Shown one piece after another: positions 28,715-39,478 of a stretch of 64,000 nucleotides of DNA. The first letter of the stretch is position 1. Every line of letters begins with the position of its first letter. Origin of the DNA: Diphasiastrum complanatum (lineage: Eukaryota > Streptophyta > Lycopodiopsida > Lycopodiales > Lycopodiaceae). The notes below the pieces were generated by a model. It was not told where the DNA came from. It was given only the letters and a program-made list of their open reading frames with translations, and did not search any database. Both the position numbers and the translations under genes were made by a program. The stretch spans positions 23,687,367 through 23,751,366 of the forward strand of contig CM055098.1 in assembly GCA_029204225.1 (NCBI GenBank). Reading direction: 5' to 3'.

Positions 28715-29190
28715 TCTCTCAGATCTCGACCGATACGCTACAGTTACATCTCGACCGACAGCCCTCAGTCCAATCTCGACCGACGGCCCTGCGTTAGATC
28801 TCAACCAACGCCCATCTCTCAGATCTCAACCAACGGTCAGTATTGAATCTCGACCGACAGCGTGCTATTAAATCTCAACCGATGGCCTCAGTCAGATCTC
28901 AACCAACAGCCACTATCAAATCTCAACCGACGGCCTCAGTCAGATCTCAACCGACGGCCACTGTCAAATCTCAACTGACGGCCTCAATCAGATCTCAACC
29001 GACGGCCACTGTCAAATTTCAACCGACGCCCACTCTCTAATCTTACCGATGGCTTTCAGTTGAATCTCAACCGACGCACTGCATCAGATCTCAACCGAAG
29101 CCATCCCCTCAGATTTCAACCGACGCCCATCACTCAGATCTCAACTGACGGTCAGTATTAGATCTCAACCGACGACCTGCTTCAACCGGC
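28715..29190 (+). repeat. Short tandem repeats, block 2 (same unit)
   Basis: About eighteen copies of ATCTCAACCGACGGCC-like units, typically one every 24-26 bases, with a pair-alternating spacer (CTCAGTCAG / ACTGTCAA). The translation gives SQPTASVR repeats. Confidence 0.85.
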
Positions 29191-30751
29191 CAGATCTACG
29201 CTAGACGACAGACCTTTCCAACGACGATCCGGACTGACAAACACGACGTACCTCAAATACACAGCTTGCATTGACGCTTTCTCTGACAACCTATCTATCT
29301 ATATGCAACGCTATAACAAATACATGCAAACAACAACGACACGGGCCTCCATCTACATGAAACCGTAGTGACCACCTTGACCTGTGCAAACAGCCTCTAC
29401 ATAGTAGGAACCGCATTCAACTGCATTCAATTGCATTAGTCTCTACACCATAGCGATCGCAATATCCGCAACCCACCGCAACGTCTGCCCCACTGCATTC
29501 CCCTGCAATCGCAACAGACCGCATTCACCACACTGATCCATAGGCATTCCACCACAATCACACCACCTCCATCGGCCATCCAATACCACACCTTGCATCG
29601 CACCCGCATTTTCGTTGCATCTGTCGCCCTCTACCTTCGTTTACATCTGACTACATCTATCCCCGTTTGCATCTGATACACTGTGCCTTTCTTCGCCTCC
29701 CATACCACATTCACCCATAACCACTGCATTAAAAGAAACAGCACACCACATTCAAACACCTCCATCACCAACATCCGCATTCACACGCCCAGAAGCCACC
29801 CCCTAACTACACCCAAACATCCCTGCTCCACCCTGAAACCGTGAAGAATGCAACAGCCCCCACTCCGCCATCATCCGCCATCGACGCTGACATAGCAAAC
29901 GCCCGTCGCAGCTGCCCAAGACCACAATCCTACGGCCCTACGATTACCCATGGACACCTTCAACTGCCACAGGCCACCCTCTACCCACACTCGCATAGCA
30001 CCGCAACCCATCACAACCCGTAGGGACTGCCGCCCACCGTAAACCATTGCCATCCATCCCGACACGTTGAAGCCGTCCACCACCGCAAATCACCGCCCAA
30101 GACCGCAATCCTACGACCCTATGACTGCCCTCGGCAACCCACACCGCTCCACCTCCATCCGTTTCTGTCGCATCCTTCCACATCAATTCCCCTTCACACT
30201 GCCTCCGCACACACCCGCAACCACACCACCCTCTGCACTCCATTGCAAACAAATCTCCACCCTGCATCCGTGAAGCATGCAACCGCTCCAAATCATCCGC
30301 AAACGCCATCTTACGCCTGCACACGGACCCTTCACCCACAATCATTCCCATTCCATCCACCCACATGCAACCCTCTAACAGCATCCGCAATCAGTCGTTG
30401 ACACCGCAATCAGCCCGATGACACCACATTAGGCCGCAATAGACCGCAATCCTACGACCCTACGACTACCCACGGCCACCTTCGACCAAACGGATCGTCA
30501 AAAAATCGCAAACAGACCGCAAATATCCACCGTCGCAAACCGCTCTCCATCCACCCACAACTCACCTTCAAACTTCCGCAAACAACCCGTATTCCCCGTA
30601 ACAATCGTATTCCAACGTAGAACCAATTCTCTCCGTTGAAATCCGTAGTCACCGCAAATAACCGCAACCCCCCGTAACCGTAAACCGTAAACCGTGGGGA
30701 CCACAAAAACTTTAAAAAAAAAAACTAAACACAAAAAATCACCAGTACCCA

Positions 30752-32019
30752 ATGGACCAACAAAACGATCCTCAAGTCCCAGACGATTATCCATACAAGA
30801 TCAGGTCCCCTATAGCTGAACAAATCAGACGTCATAGGTTTTACTGACTTTAGGCCGAACTCCAAGAGCCATCTACAAACCCATTCGACAGACAAGAACC
30901 TGATAGAGCCGAGTCCTCACGTGCATGACTCCATTTTTCTGGTGCTGAGCCCTCACGGGTCAAAACCAACACTAATGGAATTTCTGCTACCCACGGAGCT
31001 CATCTTGAGAGATGTACACCAAAACTAGATCTACCAAAGTTCGACGGTACTTTGGACCCTCAAAGATTTTTGCAAATCTTTGAGAATGCATGTGATGTAT
31101 ATGGTGAAACATCCCCCGATGCTATGGTCCAACTGTTTTCGATGACCATGATCGCTAAAGCACGTGATTGGTTTTTCAACCTTGATCGTGAAGATAAGAC
31201 AGACTGGTCAATCTTGAAAGAGTCCTTTGTCAAGCGTTTTAAGCCCTTTCGCTTGATAGAGAGCTCTTTTGTCAAATTGAGTAACATCAAAATGACAAAA
31301 GATGAACTTGTACGAGACTATATCGAGCGTTTCAAACGTCTCAAAAGTCAAGTACAAGAACAGCCCTCCGAATAGATGCTCATCATCTGGTTTCTAGTAG
31401 GCCTTCCAAGATGGATTAGACACGAGCTTAAATCCAATGATGAATACACGAGTCTAAAGTTAGCTATGTCTGATGCCATCAAGGAAGAAGACGAAGGATC
31501 AGATGTTGAAGAATCCAGGGAAAGGCGAGCACCACGTGCTTCTGTTCATGAGTCAAAGCCGATCGAGGACACCCGAGATCAGCTTTGAAAATCACAGTTG
31601 GAGTTGTTTAATAAGCAACACCAACTACAAATGGAAAAACTCACCGATGAGTTTCAAACTACCTTGAAGTCTATCCAAAGCAGTATGCCTAGTCAGCCAA
31701 ACCCTGCACAGGTACCTTATAGACGAAAAACAATATGTTGTCCACACTGTCGGGCTACGCATCCTATTGATGCTTGTCCTTCATATCAACCTATCCAAGC
31801 GCATACAATCCAACAATATAAAGAACACTCATCACAGTCTGGACATGTCTTGCCTTATCATGACTATCCATCAGAAAGTCCAGAACCACTAGCCATACAA
31901 AATGGCTACGCCGTTATACAAGGGCCACTGCACACCAGATGTTTCACCAGTGGTGAAACTGGCCACTTCATGGTTGATTGTCCAACCAAGACCAAGTACC
32001 ATCTTGAGTGCCCTAATTG
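30752..32019 (+). pseudogene. Gag of the gag-only element, broken by stops only
   Basis: From ATG 30752 (MDQQNDPQVPDDYPYKIRSP) one frame runs to about 32019. It contains the retrotransposon gag signature LPKFDGTLDPQRFLQIFENA, then MIAKARDWFFNL, FVKRFKPF, YIERFKRLKSQVQEQ, and a knuckle-like CFTSGETGHFMVDC where the second Cys is Ser. Stops occur near 30845-30850, 30925, 31373 and 31586, all in the same frame, with no frameshift before the last codons. Gag would assemble particles for mobilisation. Confidence 0.85.
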
Positions 32020-32420
32020 AGTGTCCTTCTGTAGAGCATCTCCAAAACACATTTTCATTCATCTATCCATCTTCAGATTATCTTGTATAGCAGTTTAGAA
32101 TTTTTTGAGAAATATCAGAAATCCATAGACAGTCGGAGTTGATTCCTGCATCTCATTGCCATATTCTCTTTGAGTCAACTACAGCAAGATCGAAACAAAT
32201 TTAGTTAAAATTTGTTCAATCTTTAGTGCAGTCACATGGTGACAATTCATGAAAAACAATTTTTGTGATAAAGACTGGCGACAATAAGCACTTGGTTTTA
32301 TGTAAGCGAATAAGGATCTACGCTTTTCCAAGTGCCAATCGAGGACGCCAATGCAGAAGCGGAGCGACATCGTCCAATATGAGTTGCAGTGGGTCCTGCA
32401 ACACATTAGGGGTGGGATGA

Positions 32421-32692
32421 TGTTGGCTGATTCTGTCGAATCCCCAAGATACTCGGACAGAGCAACTCAAGAGCACCTCTCAACTTAGACCGAGGAGGTC
32501 TCTGAGAAGACGAGACTAATGAAAACTAAGAGCCGAGCATGAGAGACGAGAAATACTAGCTAGGGAAGACATGCAAGAACTGTGTAAGCCTCATGGTGAA
32601 TCCCGGAAGATGGAATGACCATGTAGGAACTAGTATGTCTAGGCAAATGTAATAAATGCAAGTAGACCCCTCTTAAAGAAAGTAGAGTGAGC
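32421..32692 (+). repeat. 3' LTR of the gag-only element, left piece
   Basis: Matches 26250-26521 closely, then breaks at GAGTGAGC into the Copia element. A purine run GGGGTGGGATGA precedes it. Confidence 0.9.
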
Positions 32693-33320
32693 TGTGAAAT
32701 GTTTCAGATCCTTAAGATCCAATCTACTTGAATGATCTTTGGTTAGAAAGAGAAATGCGCTACCAATCTCACCAATGTAGAAAAATCAGCAAACACTAAT
32801 AGAACTTGATCAAACTTGAATGAAATGATTATGTATTGTTGCTTTCCGTACAAAACCAGCAAGCTACTGTATTTCACACGTGTGGATCCAAAAATAACAA
32901 ATATAGATCATTTTACACATAGAATTGCAAGCAATCACCAAGATAGTGCACCAATGGATAGTAGAACCCAAGAGAACCATGTATAAGCATGAAATGAGAT
33001 AGAGAAGAGAGAAGATGACTCTCTCCATGAGTTACATCCTTTTATAACAGGTCCAAACCCTATTTGGCCACTTGGCTTTCCCACCAAAATGCTAACCCTA
33101 CCAATTCTGGGTCTAGATTCAATGTACCCAACTTATTCAAATTGAATCTACTCAAACTCGCATTCTATCTTTGCCACACTTTCAAAAAGTGTTTATTCAC
33201 ATGAAATTTAGACTAATGAACTTTGAAAAGTCAACCTCTAAGTCTAAAACAAGTTTTGGCCTCAATATGCCAAATATGGAAATATTGCAAAATGTGATGA
33301 AACTAGTTGAATCTTTCACA
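32693..33320 (-). repeat. 3' LTR of the Copia element
   Basis: About 628 bp with TGTGAAA/TTTCACA termini. It contains the palindrome CACACGTGTG at 32875-32884. Confidence 0.8.
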
Positions 33321-34722
33321 CTCCCTCTTCAACTAGTTTTAGCAAAAATATTTCTAGAATAGAATTAGCATACTTCTCTTGACAAATGAAAGTAGATTGA
33401 GAAGATCTAATGACTTCTATTCCTAAAATGTAATGCAAATTATCAAGATCATGCACCTCAAACTCCTTCTTAAGAGCATTCTTGATATCCTCCACATCTT
33501 GATTGTCTCCACCACTCAAGATGATATCATCCACATAGATTAGCAAGATGGTAACATCATTTCCAACAAACCTATAATAAAATGAATGATCATACTCACT
33601 CATAACAAAGCCTTGAGAGAGTAAACAAGTGTTAAGCTTAGCATACCAACTCCTTGGTGCTTGATTAAGGCCATACAAACTCTTTTGTAGAAGACACACA
33701 TGATTTGGCTTTGTTGATGAAATGTAGCTCTCGGGTTGCTCCATGTATACTTCCTCCTCAAGATCACCATTCAAGAATGCATTTGAAATGTCCATTTGCC
33801 ATAGATCCCATCCATAAAGTGTAGTAAGTGAAATGATGACTTGAATGCTTACCATCTTTGCCACGGGTGCAAAGGTCTCATTATAGTCCATTCCTTGTTG
33901 TTGAGCATATCCTTTTGCCACTAACCTTGCCTTGTACTTGTTGATAGATCCATCTTGGTTTGTCTTCACCTTGAAGATCCATTTGCATCCAATAGTTTTC
34001 TTGTCCTTAGGCAACTCCACCAATCTCCATGTTCCATTCTTCATAAGAGTTTGATACTCGAGATCCATTGCTTGGATCCACTCCTCTTCTTTCCTTGCTT
34101 GATCTACACTTGTAGGCTCATTCAAAGAGGTTAGGAAAGCAACATAATTTCCAGAAACTACTTGCTTACCCTTTTGATCATATGTGAGCCTTGAAGGTAC
34201 TTGTCTTTCTCTTGATGTTCTCCTTGGCTTTTGACTTGATGAAGGTCCATCATCACCACCATCCAAAGTAGGATCCTTCTCATCAACATCAAGAATGTTA
34301 GATCCATCTACTTTACCATCAATCATGCTTGAAGACACCTTTGGAATGTTTCCCTCATCAAAAATGACATCTCTATCAACAATCACTTTGTTAGTAGAAG
34401 GAATGTAAACCTTGTAGGCTTTACTCACCTCACTATATCTAACAAAAATATCTCTTCTTGAAGATGGATCCTCCTTGGTCCTATCATCAAGAGTAATGTT
34501 GACATAGCATGTGCATCCAAAGGTTCTTCGAAAGTTGACACTCGGCCTCCTCTTTAATAGCATCTCAAAAGGTGTCTTTCCATCCAAAATAGCACTCGGC
34601 CACCTATTGCACAAGAAATTGGCACACAACAAAGCTTGATCCCAAAATGGTTTATCAAGATTAGCACTTAACCTCATAGCTTTAGCACTTTCACATAAAG
34701 TCCTATTCTTCCTTTCAGCCAC
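33316..34722 (-). pseudogene. Copia integrase C-terminus and reverse transcriptase (468 codons open)
   Basis: One open frame of 468 codons. It begins AERKNRTLCESAKAMRL (integrase), continues through GCTCYVNI, a hinge with SSSQKPRRTSRERQVPSRL, then reverse transcriptase: WKWIFK-type block (IGCKWIFKVKTNQDGS), YKARLVAKGYAQQQGMDYNE, TFAPVAKM, QMDISNAFLNGDLEEEVYM, LLIYVDDIILSGGD with catalytic YVDD, and YILGIEVI. It stops at ICQEKYANSILE and runs straight into the purine tract region, so RNase H is missing. No stop in this part suggests recent activity or a recent deletion. Confidence 0.9.
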
Positions 34723-35063
34723 TCCATTTGGTTGTGGGTCCTTGATGTTGTATACTCCCTCTTGATCCCATGCTCATCACAAAAGGCCTTGAACTTGTTA
34801 GATATGTACTCACCACCATTGTCACCTCTCAGGTACTTGATCTTTGTGGAAAATTGGTTCTCCCTTGCATTCTTGAACTTGACAAAGACATCATACACTT
34901 CATCCTTGCTCTTTAGTAGATAGATCCAACAAAATCTACTAAAATCATCAATGAATGTTACATACATCTTAGCTCCACTATTGCTAATTGTAGTAAATCC
35001 ATGAAAAGGCTTTGTAGATCTAGAAATAGATCTAGTATAAGGTAGTCTATGTGACTTAGACAA
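34674..35063 (-). pseudogene. Copia integrase core, broken
   Basis: Minus strand: GAKMYVTFIDDFSRFCWIYL, KFKNARENQFSTKIKYLRGD, NGGEYISNKFKAFC, ending near YTTSRTHNQM. Asp of FIDDFSR and Asp of LRGDNGGEY are catalytic. It overlaps the next open frame by a frameshift where the third catalytic block (NG-x-AERKNRT) should follow. Confidence 0.85.
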
Positions 35064-35069
35064 AGCACA

Positions 35070-36034
35070 AGACTCACCAACAAAGAAGTGAAGTACTCTT
35101 TGTGAAAGGTCATGTGTGAACTTGCTTCACTATCAATCCACCAAGGATCTAGATCTCCATCATTAGCAAGCATACATGAAGACATCACAAAAGCATCATC
35201 ATTTGCATCTTGCACATCCAAACCATCCTCATCAAGAGTAAGATTACCTTGCTTGTCTCCTTAATCTCTCTTCTTCTTGTAGCACTTACTTGCAAAGTGT
35301 CATTTGATGCCACAATAGAAGCACTTGAGCTTTGATCTATCCTTCTTTTTGCCACTTGAGAAAGCATTCACTTGATCTTGCCCTTTAGACCACTTGCTTT
35401 TGGTTTTGCCCTTTGTGAACATAGCATCCTCTTGAAGTGTCGATGTAGATCCACCTCTTGCTTGAAGCCTATATTCCTCATTGATCAAGATCTCTTGAAG
35501 ATCCATAAAACTTGGCAAAGTCTTTTGAATAGCAATACTTTGAACAATGTTAGCATGAGCATCCAACAAGCCATTAAGAATCACTTGAATAAGCTCTCCT
35601 TCCTTAATGTCTTCATCTATGCAAGCTTACTCATCATTCAATGCTTTCATTCTCAAAACAAATGTACTTGGACTTTCTTCATTCTTTTGCAAACAAGAAA
35701 AAATTTGCCTTCTTAGAGTCAACACTCTAGAAGTAGACTTGGATTCATAAAGCTTCTTCAATGAATTTCAAGCTTCCAAAGATGATGTGCACTTACCAAC
35801 TTCCTTGAGAAGTTCATTGGTAACATTCATCTTTATCATGTGTAGAGCCTTCTTGGCCCTCTTGTCATACCTCAATTGATCTTGTTGTGTTGTTGGTCTC
35901 TCCTCCAAGCATACAACAATATCCAAAACATCATTCATCTCAAGAAGTGACTCCATCCTTACTTTCCACAATGAATAGTTACTTGAGGTAAGCCTGTCAT
36001 TGGCTTCCAACATGACTCCAATTGAGATTGCCAT
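35070..36034 (-). pseudogene. Copia gag and protease start, broken
   Basis: Gag begins ATG 36034: GVMLEANDRLTSSNYSLW, KVRMESLLEMNDVLDI, then MIKMNVTNELLKEVGK. After stops at about 35765 and 35630 it continues MILNGLLDAHANIVQS, IKTLPSFMDL-like sequence and a zinc knuckle start KLKCFYCGIK at about 35300. The protease is only DPWWIDSEASSHMTFHK near 35130 (DSGAS changed to DSEAS), after which the frame jumps to integrase. The same gag N-terminus occurs on the + strand at 48868. Confidence 0.8.
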
Positions 36035-36165
36035 GTAGCAGTGGCCTGATTTTCTCTTTCAACTGCTTCAATGCACAAAGCACTCCTTTGAACAACAACA
36101 AATGCTTTCAAAAGAAATCACCAAGATTTGAAATTATCTCACAAATTCTCTTCTAGCACTTACAA

Positions 36166-36562
36166 AAGGCTGGTTAGTTTCTTGATTCTTGGACTTCTAA
36201 CATGGTGTAGAATAGTTCTTGCTTCTTGTTTATCAGTTCATGGAAATGTAGCTCAGTTCAGTTTAGTGTAGGATCTGATTTCAATCCGTTTTTAGAGTAA
36301 GTAGTAGTAGAAACTACTGAACGTTCATTGGTTTACATGCTAATCTGTGAATGAGCGTTCTAGGCTTGCATCCTATGTAGAATGTAAGTGCATTCAAGAG
36401 TGACGTCCCTGAGTAGTCCTCTGACAGGTTTGGCATTGTAAGATCAAGAAACCATCTAACGAATGTCTTTGAGCCTGGTAACAAGCAGAAATGGTTCTGA
36501 AGAAGAAGTAAGTAAAAAGTCCCGTAGTATACAGATCTTCTGGAAAAGAAGATTTGTAAACA
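36166..36562 (+). repeat. 3' LTR of the gag-only element, right piece
   Basis: Resumes with AAAAGGCTGGTTAGTTTC, matching from about 26949, to the LTR end TTGTAAACA. About 427 bases of LTR (26522-26948 in the partner) are missing between the two pieces. Confidence 0.85.
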
Positions 36563-36745
36563 AAAACCTGTCCAGCTATTTATATAATCTCTGCTCCATC
36601 TTTTATATCGTTCTTGTCTTGAATGCTTCAGTTCTTTATCTTTTCTAGATAAAATCTTGCATTCTTTCTTTTCAAGAAACGTTTATCTCTTTTGCTTAGT
36701 GTCACTGCTAGCCTTGTTCCGCTGTCCTAAACCCTGAACTCTACC

Positions 36746-37450
36746 ATGGCGTCTCAAGCTGGCCCTAGCAAAAGAACACACTTTGACTTTACCGGAGCAA
36801 CAACACATCAGCTACTCGCACAATACATCGGGCAAGCTTCTCCAGAAGAAGCGCCGCCTCCGCAGTTTGCACCGCAACAACATAATGCCCCGCAACCTGC
36901 GTCGGAACATCCACAAACAAATTCAGCAACAAGTCTTACAGACATTTTGCTACCTGTGGAGATCACCGGATTCGCGAAAAAGAGCTTCGAAAGTTTCAAG
37001 AAGCAGTATCTTCTTGCTGCAAAAACAGAAGCGACGCTGAAAAAGTTCACTTCTTTGAAGCAAGAAGGTCTAGTCCCTCACAGCTTCAAGATTGCCGCTC
37101 CTAAAATTCAAGTGCCACACCTGGAAGCACAAAATCTCTTGACCTCCAAACTAACAGAGATCACAGAGAAGTACCGTATGGACTGCTTCAGTGCATACAT
37201 CGACGCTTTCCAAACCATGAGCGACGTGCAAAAATCGTCACTTATGAACGTCTCTGTAAGTTTCAGTGACAAGTTGAAAAACCTACTGGCACCGATCGAA
37301 GAAGTACAACCAGCCGGTTCCATCAACACCAACTCTCTTGCAGCTTTCTGGGAACAGAAGCTGACCATGGAGTTCCTCAATCTCTCGAACTCTTACCTCT
37401 TCTCTTCGCACCTTAAAGAAACTGCCAAAAAGACAGCTTTTGTTGCATGA
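36746..37450 (+). CDS. Unrecognised protein, 234 codons (plus frameshifted tail to 37671)
   Basis: Open frame from ATG 36746 (MASQAGPSKRTHFDFTGATT) to TGA 37448-37450. I recognise no domain. It has a Pro/Gln-rich stretch (about residues 30-65), then a helical region (VEITGFAKKSFESFKKQY, KLTEITEKYRMDCFSAYIDA, MEFLNLSNSYLFSSHL). A one-base change near 37435 would continue the protein through LHEKKQRDHAMDDADT into a Gln/Pro/Ala-rich end (LKQQQQRQPQK, APAPATKPQQKK) with TAA at 37671, so the ancestral product was probably about 310 residues. It could be a nucleocapsid-like protein of an unknown element or a host gene remnant. The gag-only element sits directly upstream in its leader. Confidence 0.4.
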   Translation: MASQAGPSKRTHFDFTGATTHQLLAQYIGQASPEEAPPPQFAPQQHNAPQPASEHPQTNSATSLTDILLPVEITGFAKKSFESFKKQYLLAAKTEATLKKFTSLKQEGLVPHSFKIAAPKIQVPHLEAQNLLTSKLTEITEKYRMDCFSAYIDAFQTMSDVQKSSLMNVSVSFSDKLKNLLAPIEEVQPAGSINTNSLAAFWEQKLTMEFLNLSNSYLFSSHLKETAKKTAFVA

Positions 37451-37679
37451 GAAGAAGCAAAGAGATCATGCCATGGATGATGCTGACACGTTGCCCAAAG
37501 AACACTCTGTTGCATAGCTCATCCGTTTGGAGGTTGCGAAACAGCTGAAACTCAAACAGCAACAACAGCGACAACCACAAAAGTTGCAGCAAACAAATCA
37601 GCGCGCAACTACTCCTGCTCCTGCTCCTGCGACAAAACCTCAACAAAAGAAGCCGCCGATATACAAGACATAACTTTCT

Positions 37680-38155
37680 AGAAGGTTACAAGGGCATTTG
37701 AAAGGCCAAAAAAAATTAGGATCCATGCATGCTCTTTTGTGCAATTAAAACATAATTTTAGCTACTAAATCAATCCAAGAAGCTATACATTTCAAGAAAA
37801 CCAACATCATATATATGTTCGAATGACCATGTAAATTATAAAGCTCCAATTGATAACAAATACCTTGTAATTACATATATATAACTTATATCAATTGTCA
37901 AAATCAGAAACAAGCAATTCATAACACCAAGCAATCACAAATTAAAGAGCACACAAAAGCACATCAAGAGAGCTTACACCTTAAATAGAAGAGTCGACAT
38001 CATTAGAGAGCAAAATACTAGTTTTCCTTTCCATTGGTTGTTGACACATGTCACTACAACAATAAACACCAAGTCTAGTATGTAGGCACCAACATAAGTA
38101 GATTTGCAAAAAACTTATACTAAGATTATATAAGTTAACTTCATTTTTAACATTC
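37680..38155 (-). repeat. Probable 3' LTR of a minus-strand Copia
   Basis: AT-rich sequence whose right edge on the minus strand reads TTCAAGAGAGAA then TGTTAAAAATGAAG, a purine tract followed by an LTR start. The left edge is not clear. Confidence 0.45.
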
Positions 38156-38309
38156 TCTCTTGAAGTTAATGTATTCAAATAATTGAAAGAAACATTTCAC
38201 AGTTATCTCTACTTGGGAATTTTGTAAATATATCAACTACCTAGTCTTGTGTCTTGCAATGCTCCACCTTTGTGTGTTTGAAAGTAGCTTCGCTTGAATG
38301 AAATCATAT

Positions 38310-38830
38310 TTCGTTGTTGAACTATACCTTCAACTTATGATTCGTCATTGAACTCTTCTGAAGGCCAGGAACATACAAAACGCTTTCAATTACCTTCACA
38401 CATGTCCAAGAAAATTGAATAGGCATTGTGCGAACTGCATGAATTTGGCACTCATCACCATTCACTTGTGCAACTCTATTTCCATCGTTGGTAAGCTCCA
38501 GCTTTTTGAACCACGACTTGTTGCCAATCATATGTCTTGTTGCTCTTGAATCAATGAGTGTGATCAATTGAATGTTGTGATGCTAATGTCGTCGCAAATG
38601 TCGTACTTTGGCCTTCATCATCATTGTCATGATCTTCCTCAACAAGATTGGTCAGCTGCTTCACCTTGTCCTTCTTAATATACGTTTTCTTTTTGTGGCA
38701 ATCCATTGCCCAATGTCCAAGCTTTTGGCAATATAAACATTTGATTTTCTTCTTTTTGCCCGATGAGGATCCTTAATCATCATCTTCTATATTTGATTTC
38801 TTGGGTTGCTTTTTGTACTTAGGAAGTATT
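38310..38830 (-). pseudogene. Copia gag-protease fragment
   Basis: Minus strand: zinc knuckle part CLYCQKLGHWAMDCHKK near 38740-38690, an Asp/Glu-rich spacer, then LIDSRATRHMIGNKSWFKKL (protease DSGAT changed to DSRAT), VAQVNGDECQIHAVRTMP and VIESVLYVPGLQKS. It resembles the Copia at 51.6-52.7 kb (HDWFEKL, QANGEECQI). The rest of pol is missing. Confidence 0.8.
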
Positions 38831-39478
38831 TGAAAATGGTTTGGCAGTTTTGTAGAACCAATTACTGGACACAAGGGTGAATGGAGCCCGAGTGAAGAAG
38901 TACAATGAATCTCTTGAAGTTTAAAAGTATTTTGTTTTATTTATTTATTTACTTTATTATTTTATATTTTTAATTTTACATTGTGTCGTCGTAGTTTTGT
39001 AAGTGAATAAACTCTTGGTTTTTTGTAGGCAAAAATCGATCCATCTTTTCCCAAAGATTTTTATTTGTTCTTAATAAATTTAATTTTTTCTACTCATCAT
39101 CTTTATTAAGCAAACGAGGCCATTTTCAATTTGAGAGGGAGGAGAAGAAATATTATTAATAAAAAAAATTTATTGAGTATTGTTTTTATTTTGAGATTCT
39201 GGAAGTTCTCTACAAGTCCATATCGACCCTTACATCAAAAGATCGATATATTTATTGATTTATTCCAAGAGATTGTTGTACCTAAAAAATGTTGATAAAT
39301 CTATTGGAATATTTTGAGTCTTTCAATCAGTGAAGAGGATTTTTTTTGTTTTGATATCTATGATTGGGGAGCCACTTAATGATTTATTGAGTCTTTTTGT
39401 AATCACATTAAAATTTGATTCGATCCATCAACCCGGGCCATGATCAAAATCATAACCGATTCAATTCAATCCATCGAC
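38831..39478. other. AT-rich stretch between TE fragments
   Basis: VEPITGHKGEWSPSEEV near 38855 resembles the downstream tail of a Gypsy pol. Otherwise nothing is recognisable. Confidence 0.35.

Larger units (their letters stand above)
27444..30751 (+). other. G-poor leader of the gag-only element
   Basis: About 3.3 kb between primer site and gag ATG, strikingly rich in C and A and poor in G on the + strand, full of CCGCAA, CCGTAA and CACCGCA words. Frames give His/Thr/Pro-rich peptides broken by stops and were not called as genes. Two blocks of short repeats are listed separately. Confidence 0.7.
32693..36165 (-). mobile_element. Copia element inserted in the 3' LTR, missing its 5' LTR
   Basis: Minus-strand element. 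Its 3' LTR is 32693-33320 (TGTGAAAG ... TTTCACA), next to a purine tract (minus AAGAGGGAG, 33321-33329). Coding parts follow up to gag ATG at 36034 with about 130 bp of leader, then the sequence switches abruptly to host LTR. The 5' LTR and part of the host LTR were deleted together. Both protease-to-integrase and RT-to-PPT junctions are also shortened. Confidence 0.85.
26245..36567 (+). mobile_element. Gag-only LTR retrotransposon with TSD AAAAC (TR-GAG-like)
   Basis: Two LTRs (26250-27427 and 32421-32692 plus about 36166-36562) start TGTTGGCTGATTCTG and end CAACA or AAACA. AAAAC is present on both outer sides (26245-26249, 36563-36567). Inside are a primer site resembling the tRNA-Asp complement (27430-27443), a leader of about 3.3 kb, and one gag frame at 30752-32019; a purine-rich GGGGTGGGATGA precedes the 3' LTR. 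No protease, polymerase or integrase is present between gag and the 3' LTR. The layout is that of a non-autonomous element mobilised in trans. A Copia element sits in the 3' LTR. Confidence 0.9.

Noticed and set aside
28843-29040. CRISPR-like regular repeats
   Set aside because: Repeats and spacers are both similar from unit to unit, there are no cas genes, and this is plant DNA inside a retroelement leader; a minisatellite is the better reading.
34732-34923. Plus-strand frame over the Copia integrase
   Set aside because: Shadow of the minus-strand integrase.
37497-37673. Separate Gln-rich small gene
   Set aside because: Best read as the frameshifted end of the 36746 frame rather than a gene of its own.
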